NCBI GenBank assembly: GCA_944472135.2
Contig: OX235265.1
Span: 41,017,459-41,081,458 of the forward strand
Source: Trichobilharzia regenti
Taxonomy: Eukaryota; Platyhelminthes; Trematoda; Strigeidida; Schistosomatidae
Length of the DNA stretch: 64,000 nucleotides
Direction: 5' to 3'
The notes beneath the pieces are model-generated. The model was given only the letters and a program-made list of their open reading frames with translations. It did no database searches and was not told the DNA's origin. This document shows positions 58,297-64,000 of the stretch, in pieces. The first letter of the stretch is position 1. Each line of letters opens with the position of its first letter. The translations under genes were made by a program, and so were the position numbers.

Positions 58297-59140
58297 TTAT
58301 TATTAAGTGAATTTTATTTCAAGTCCATGATCACAGCAAACTGCAATACACTGTCAAAAGGATTTTAAATACACATAACAATCTTGAAAAAGTGGAACTG
58401 TGCATTTTCAAAATATATAAGGAAAGCGTTTAGAAATATAGTAAATTAATACTTGATTTTGTATAGCTGAAGTTATTTAACCTTGAATGGTCATTTTCGG
58501 AATGTAATAGTCAACATTCGTTGAGAAACATTCCACTATTTCATGATTTACTGATGAAGTTTTAAAAGAGCAGATTTGTGAGAACTGATATAATATAATT
58601 CAGGATTGCTTCAGCATCCGTACAAAATGTGTAAACACTCGTGCAATTTTTGTTTGTTTGTAATAAATGAGTGGGAAAGAAGATTCTATTTATTTAAGGT
58701 TTATGTTTTGCAGTTATAAATATTTCTATAATTTAAGTGAATCTGATATTCGACTCTATCTTTAAAAGTGATTCTCACGTTGTTCGGATGCTTATTTATT
58801 TACCCTTAATATGGGAAAGTGTAACATTCGTAATAAAATACAAAATGAAGTCATCATCGAAATATTGTTTACATAAACTTGGTTAATTTAATATGAAAAC
58901 AAGGCGAAGGGGGTTCATAGGCAGTAGGTGAGGCTGCTGGACATTACAACGTCTCACAAACGCTAAAAGTTATCTGACACGAATGTTTTCAATACTGTAG
59001 AAAAGTAGTATGCTCTGAGAATGAATTTCAATATAAAATAGATAATTAAAATGATTATTTGATTCTCAACTTACTTTCTGATTATTAAAATAATAGGAAA
59101 TAAATTTAGCTAAATACCGGCACACTAGTAATCCGATCTA
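58297..59140. other. Intergenic, nothing recognised
   Basis: No supported feature. Confidence 0.4.
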
Positions 59141-59547
59141 GTTACAGACTTTTGTCAACAGCTACCATCGCTGGCTCCATACCGAAGGCCGAATGGCCGG
59201 CCAGAAGGAATTAGCAGCAAGGAACTCTGGCTGAGAGTAAAACAACCAAGGGCTGATTGATCAAAATTATGCAAGAAAGAATGGAGATGGATCGAGCATA
59301 CGCCACTGAGGAGCTCGTCGAAACACATAGTGGGCAATTCAGGCCATTGGTCGAGTGGAATCCCAGTGGGAAGCGACGAGTGGGTCGTCAGTACGAGTGT
59401 GACATGGAGAAGATCGTGTAGCGAGGGGAGATGAGAGATTATGGTCAATCATGGAGGCAGATGAAGAGGACTGCAGAAAATAGAAGAAAGTGTAGTTGTG
59501 TTGTTGAAGCCTTATGTCCCACTCGGAACCAAAGGGAAAGATAATAA
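59141..59547 (+). mobile_element. RTE-like 3' fragment (subfamily iii)
   Basis: A copy of the C-terminal region (KKEWRWIEHTPLRSSSK-like) and the tail TGTCCCACTCGGAACCAAAGG. It served as the uninterrupted reference for the copy split at 12988/14599. Confidence 0.75.
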
Positions 59548-61465
59548 TTGTGATCCTATAGATCATTGGCCATAATTTCGAAGGGAATGCAATGTATTAT
59601 GGAAAATTATATTTAATTTATGGCAAAAACAGTGATACAGGAGTTCGCAACCTTTAAGTCAACCTAACTCTATTGGGCTTGGAATCTATCCGTTACAAGT
59701 AATAATCATCTTACTTTCGAAGACAATAGGATGGTATTTCATAGACTGTGATGATGTATTTCATTTAAGATAATTATTTGTAGACTTCAGACGCGATGTC
59801 ATCAAGATAAATTTTATTGCGAACCTGTATGGTTTGGGAAGCTACTGAAAACCATAGAGAACTAAATACCTATTTTATTCTAATCTGAAACTCTCCGTCA
59901 GCTAACAGACATTGTAGGAATGGAAGGCAAGACCATCAAGTTAAACGACGAGTACTTGACAGTTCAGCTACTGTCCTACAGGTTTATAAATGGATCAGGA
60001 GGTACAAAGGCACCAATATCAAATGTAAAAGGATTTCAGATGCAATGGCTGCATTTACAAATGAATGATTACCTAATATATATATGACCTACAAAAGTTC
60101 CCATTTCAAACTAGATACTAACACTATTGGAACAGCAAAGCGTAGAAGATATCTAACTGGAGATAGATGTGAAAACTGGTAATCAAAGTTAAAAATTAAT
60201 CAACAGAGAGTCTTGCATGTAGAATTTGTACTGTTGAAGTTCATCAGCTAGGGATTATCTCTCACCCTGTAATCCATTTCAATTTGGAAAGACAAGAATG
60301 TAGATTTCTCGGTAAACAAATGAAACACATTACTATGCTACCAATCTTAGTATTGTTTTTTTCAAAATTTCAACACTGCGCAACACAGATATGATTATCA
60401 GAGGTTATGAAGGGATCCCCTCTTCTACGAATCGAGCCCTGATACCTAGTTACAATGTATTGCAGTGTCGTACTGCATTTCACTTGTGATTAATATACCT
60501 TACTTATTATTCAGGTCAGGAATAGCAAGATTAGCTGTTAACCTTCAGATGGTAGAGGACTGTAGACTGAAAGATGCTTAGATAAGAAATAATTACCACT
60601 TTAACTTATTCCATTTAAACTAGTAACAATCATACTCAGTGAAACCCGACTGTTCATTACAGAGACGTCAAAAAGCCTTAGTAGCTACTTATAATGATGC
60701 TATTACATGTAAACAGTTTCAGACACAATATAAATGTGTTAGAGCTGTGATTATGTATAGGAACTAGTTATTATTATTTGCTGAAGAACATTTACTTACT
60801 AAATAGATAACTTTATCACTTTTTTTTAGAAACACTGAACTATACTACTTATTTATAATATCAGCCACATCACTGCTATCTATCTGAGGTAATAAGTCTT
60901 TTTCTTAACATTTCCAGAAAGATATTTCTGATCATCTTCATCATGTTACCTAGTCTAATATTTATACATACATTAATGTAAATTATTTGGAATTTTAATA
61001 GACCGTTGACTAATTGTAAAGGATCATATTAATTTCTGGCTTATTTAAGAGGACTTAAACAGTGGATATTTAAATTAAGCACAAATATTGATTGTTACTG
61101 GAATATCTACTTTGTATAGTAGCCAGTTAATATTATTTAATTGGATTAAAGCTTACTATCCGGTTAATTCTATGTTCACTTAATTGACTGCCATGGGTCA
61201 TGAAGGCAAGCTAAATCTCTCATAGACGAAGTGAAAATACTTCACATTCTGTCAAAAAACAAAAAAACAATTCACACATCTAGGTGTAACAATATATATT
61301 TTTGACATAGTTTCGATTGAAAATTGTATGTTTGGTCAGGAAAAGTAAATCAAAGAACTACTCAATATTTCCTGCAGTTGATTTTGAGTGTTTTTCTCTG
61401 CTTTCATTCTGTAACATTAAGAAAAAATTGAATCTGAATATGAAAGATGACACCATTAAGAGTAC
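59548..61465. other. Intergenic, nothing recognised
   Basis: A long AT-rich stretch downstream of the - strand exon at 61487. No coding or repeat family recognised. Confidence 0.4.
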
Positions 61466-61471
61466 TTTATT
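61466..61471 (-). terminator. Polyadenylation signal on the - strand
   Basis: AATAAA (TTTATT on +) lies 16 nt past the stop codon of the coiled-coil exon. Confidence 0.5.
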
Positions 61472-61486
61472 TTGTGATCCATTAAA

Positions 61487-61746
61487 TTAAGCAAAAGAAA
61501 TATTCGGCAATCCATAAACAATCATATTGAATGGTTCCAATGTTGGTGTCATTTTCATCTGTATATTTTCATATTTTCCTTCATGATGATTCATTTCATC
61601 CAGTGAGTTTTCTTTTGACATTTGAATGACCTTGACTTCATTGATTTGTTTTAAACGCACTTTGTATTCATCTAGTTCTTTTTTAAAAAGTTCATACTGT
61701 ATCAGCATAGTTGACTGTCCAATAGTATAGGCTTGATCTAGTAAAT
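61487..61746 (-). CDS. Probable terminal exon of a coiled-coil protein
   Basis: A - strand open frame ending with TAA at 61489-61487. The N-terminal side extends past the internal Met (61708) to possible acceptors CTAG ending at 61747 or 61738, both giving the same phase. The peptide includes LLDQAYTIGQSTML, QYELFKKELDEYKVRLKQIN with heptad-like hydrophobic spacing, and a polar region ending YGLPNISFA. Composition is unlike any repeat in the window and a polyadenylation signal follows closely. I do not recognise the family. Upstream exons should lie beyond 61760, perhaps outside the window. It could still be a chance open frame. Confidence 0.45.
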
Positions 61747-61755
61747 CTAGTATGA

Positions 61756-62277
61756 TTAAAAATGAATACAGAAATGTATGTCAGACAAATAGAACAATAG
61801 AATGGCAATTTCTAGCGGTAAATTTGAATAGTCTGATAGAAGAGGCATTTCATTCTGAAAATAAGTGATAAATATTACTTTGATTTAACCTCACAAGGTC
61901 CTTACGATGGAAACTCATTGAGTCCGAATTACTGAGCAAACACAGCTAGTATAACTTACAAGTGTATCATTTTAGGCTACTACAATTTGCGCTGTAGCAG
62001 AAAACATTGTCACAGAGACAGAATGATAATAAAACAAACATGATAAAAAAAAATGAACAAAACCAGAACTGTTTGATTAAGTGTAAGTTTTGACAACAAA
62101 AAGTGAATAAATGTGCTCATATCTGTAGTTTTTCAGCTGAACAAAGTCTAATTATATCAGAGGTTATCTGAACAAACATGTTGCACGCAATCTGAACTAT
62201 TATGTCAAGTAGCAGACAGTTTATTTCTAATAAATGTGTGTAAAACAGTCTCTCTGAAACAGAGGAGAAATGATCAA
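61756..62277. other. Intergenic or intronic, nothing recognised
   Basis: If the coiled-coil exon is real this would be intron on the - strand. Confidence 0.35.
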
Positions 62278-62293
62278 TGAAGATAAAAGTGTT

Positions 62294-62662
62294 ACAGGAT
62301 TTCATCATGAGCTTACATTAGTTAGAGAACCATTGGAACACCAACCAGGGAGTACTCGACAGCTGTTTCGTCCCACATGGTTTGAGACTCTTCTGCAGTA
62401 CACACAAACCGCCACGGTTCGAACCCAGGACCTCCTGGTTACAAGGCGAGCTCGTAGACCATGGGCCATTGGATCGGGTCCCAGTGGCCTAATAGTCTAA
62501 GAGCTCGTCTTGGGTTCGAACTCAGGTGGGTGCGTACTGATGAAGATTCCCAAACTAGGACGAAACGGTTGTCCAGTACTCCCAGGTTTCCCAATGTTTG
62601 TCTAACTAATGTCAGCTCATGATGAAATCCTGTAGGCAGTCAAATCCCTACAAACCAACACT
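62294..62662. mobile_element. Head-to-head hammerhead SINE dimer, 16-bp TSD
   Basis: Exact flanks TGAAGATAAAAGTGTT at 62278-62293 and 62663-62678. The left half is a - strand Sm-alpha-like copy with tRNA-like head and ribozyme segment (CAGAAGA core variant, GAAA, ACAGCTGT). The right half is a + strand copy with head and ribozyme (GTACTG, ATGAAGA, GAAA near 62564, CAGTAC). The heads meet near 62465-62490. Only the right copy has the full tail. Confidence 0.88.
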
Positions 62663-62872
62663 TGAAGATAAAAGTGTTTTAGTATATTTCAATACTGATA
62701 GTTCATATGGCCAGTAGCGAAACAAAAAGTGAGTGTATGATTAGCCAGTTTCGTAAGCAAGAAAATCTTTAGTGTCTGTCATGAAGATGACCATCCAAAG
62801 TGAAAAGCTAACAGATTTCTTAATTGGAAAAGGTCACTTCTAAAGAGAAATATTTGTAGTCTGTTTAGGAAA

Positions 62873-63092
62873 ACAGTGTGTCTGTGGTCCAGAAGTAGAA
62901 CGCTCGCCAATCTCTTCAGAGGTCTGAAGTTCAACACCCAGCTGACACACTCCTATACCTTGCCAAACCAGTAGTAAGACCAATAAAGAGGCTGGCAACT
63001 CCACTCAGTAAACATAAAACCACTGCTACTGAAACTTCAAAGCTCTAGTTTGAAACCCTATGTCCCCTTAGGAACGCAAAGGTCTAAAAAAT
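62873..63092 (+). mobile_element. tRNA-derived SINE, family B (first of a tandem pair)
   Basis: A diverged head, then the body and the tail CCCTATGTCCCCTTAGGAACGCAAAGG. Confidence 0.7.
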
Positions 63093-63102
63093 AAGAATGT
63101 AG

Positions 63103-63334
63103 TGTGCGTCGGTGGCACAGCGGTTAGGACGCTTGCCGACCATACACATGGTCCAGGATTCGATTCCCGGCCACAGACGCACTCCTTTACCTCGCTAAAC
63201 CACAAATAATCCTGGTAAAGAGGAAGGGTTGAGCATGAGGCTACCAACCCCATCCTGTAAAATTAAACACTGCTACAGGAACTTCAAGCCACTAGCTTGA
63301 GGCCCTATGTTCCGCTGGGAACGTGAAGGAAAAA
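63103..63334 (+). mobile_element. tRNA-derived SINE, family B (second of a tandem pair)
   Basis: A well-preserved copy: head GTGCGTCGGTGGCACAGCGG, box B-like GGATTCGATTCC, body, and tail CCCTATGTTCCGCTGGGAACG with a poly-A end. It follows the previous copy head-to-tail with about 10 bp between them. Confidence 0.85.
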
Positions 63335-64000
63335 AAAGAAACAAACTTAATTATTTTGACTGAAACATCAAAAGGTAGACGTATCAGTTTGTCAAATACG
63401 ATCAATGCAGTGAACTTAAAGACTATGTAAACAATAAAAAGAAGAGTTTGATGATTTGCGTAGCTTAAGAGAATGAGGTGAGACAGAAGAAGAAACATCT
63501 ATTTATTTCTTTGGGAGATAACTTGAGCTCTTCCATTTTTTTAACCGCGTCTTTTGGGCCCAGATAAAAACACACAGGAAGAGGATATTCAGTGACATAA
63601 TTCTAAATGAGACTGAGATCAGGATATATTACAACACATGGAGATAAGTAAGTGCTTCATGAAAGCAATTACATTTAATAGGACAGTCAAACCCTAGCCC
63701 CTTAACTGTTCAAGTTAGCGGATAAAAAGAATATCAGATGAATCCCCCAACCTGTTAAGGTGCTGAGCCTGTTATCCTACAGATGACTATATGATTTCTG
63801 CTAATAAAATACAGATAACTTTCAGGTTTAAAATTTAAAGGTTTTCATCAGTTGGCTTATTATGCGGAATTTACTCTACCCTACTTCACTCAGTAACACT
63901 CAGACTATATTTACGTATATACCAGTTTTGTAAAGCAGAATAGGTTGAGTCAGCAGGAACAGTTAAGCTAAATTTTGCGATGCAGTAGTCTACCTTCTTT
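63335..64000. other. Intergenic, nothing recognised
   Basis: No supported feature to the end of the window. Confidence 0.4.

Overview
The window looks like a piece of a schistosome (blood fluke, Trematoda) nuclear chromosome. It is AT-rich, gene-poor and heavily colonised by retroelements. The assignment rests on a combination I recognise from Schistosoma: tRNA-derived SINEs that carry hammerhead-ribozyme sequence (Sm-alpha type), many 5'-truncated RTE-like non-LTR elements, Penelope-like elements (PLEs) with GIY-YIG endonuclease remnants, a Merlin-type DNA transposon remnant, and a second non-LTR family. I cannot name the species from sequence alone.

Two host loci can be supported. The first is a complete three-exon bHLH transcription-factor gene of the HAND family on the + strand (46160-46819, 48413-48703, 50572-50634; 337 residues). 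Both introns keep phase 0 and have GT/AG borders; a TATA box lies upstream and an AATAAA downstream. The helix-loop-helix is clearly HAND-like, but the DNA-contacting basic region is strongly altered. The second is a probable last coding exon of a coiled-coil protein on the - strand (61487-61746), with a polyadenylation signal 16 nt past its stop.

Layout. 1-9 kb: a 730-bp TIR transposon with a perfect 8-bp target duplication, a truncated RTE copy, a hairpin-bearing hammerhead SINE and a PLE endonuclease remnant flanked by inverted repeats. 9-29 kb: several RTE copies (one split by a PLE, one inserted beside a SINE at the same target), two copies of another non-LTR family, a Merlin remnant and scattered SINEs. 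29.7-31.9 kb: a PLE locus with duplicated endonuclease modules, one of them open for 100 codons. 32-44 kb: more RTE, PLE and SINE copies and a long low-complexity tract. 44-51 kb: head-to-head hammerhead SINEs and the HAND gene, whose introns hold SINEs and an RTE fragment. 51-64 kb: RTE copies, including the best-preserved reverse-transcriptase reading frame (- strand, 54754-53987), palindromic SINE insertions and the coiled-coil exon.

The most unusual structures are: (1) an RTE subfamily carrying many 4-nt tandem micro-duplications, several shared among copies at different loci; (2) hammerhead SINEs inserted as head-to-head inverted dimers inside single target-site duplications; (3) the degenerate HAND basic region. 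Boundaries of repeats are approximate unless a target-site duplication (TSD) is given. All family names come from recognition, not from a database search.
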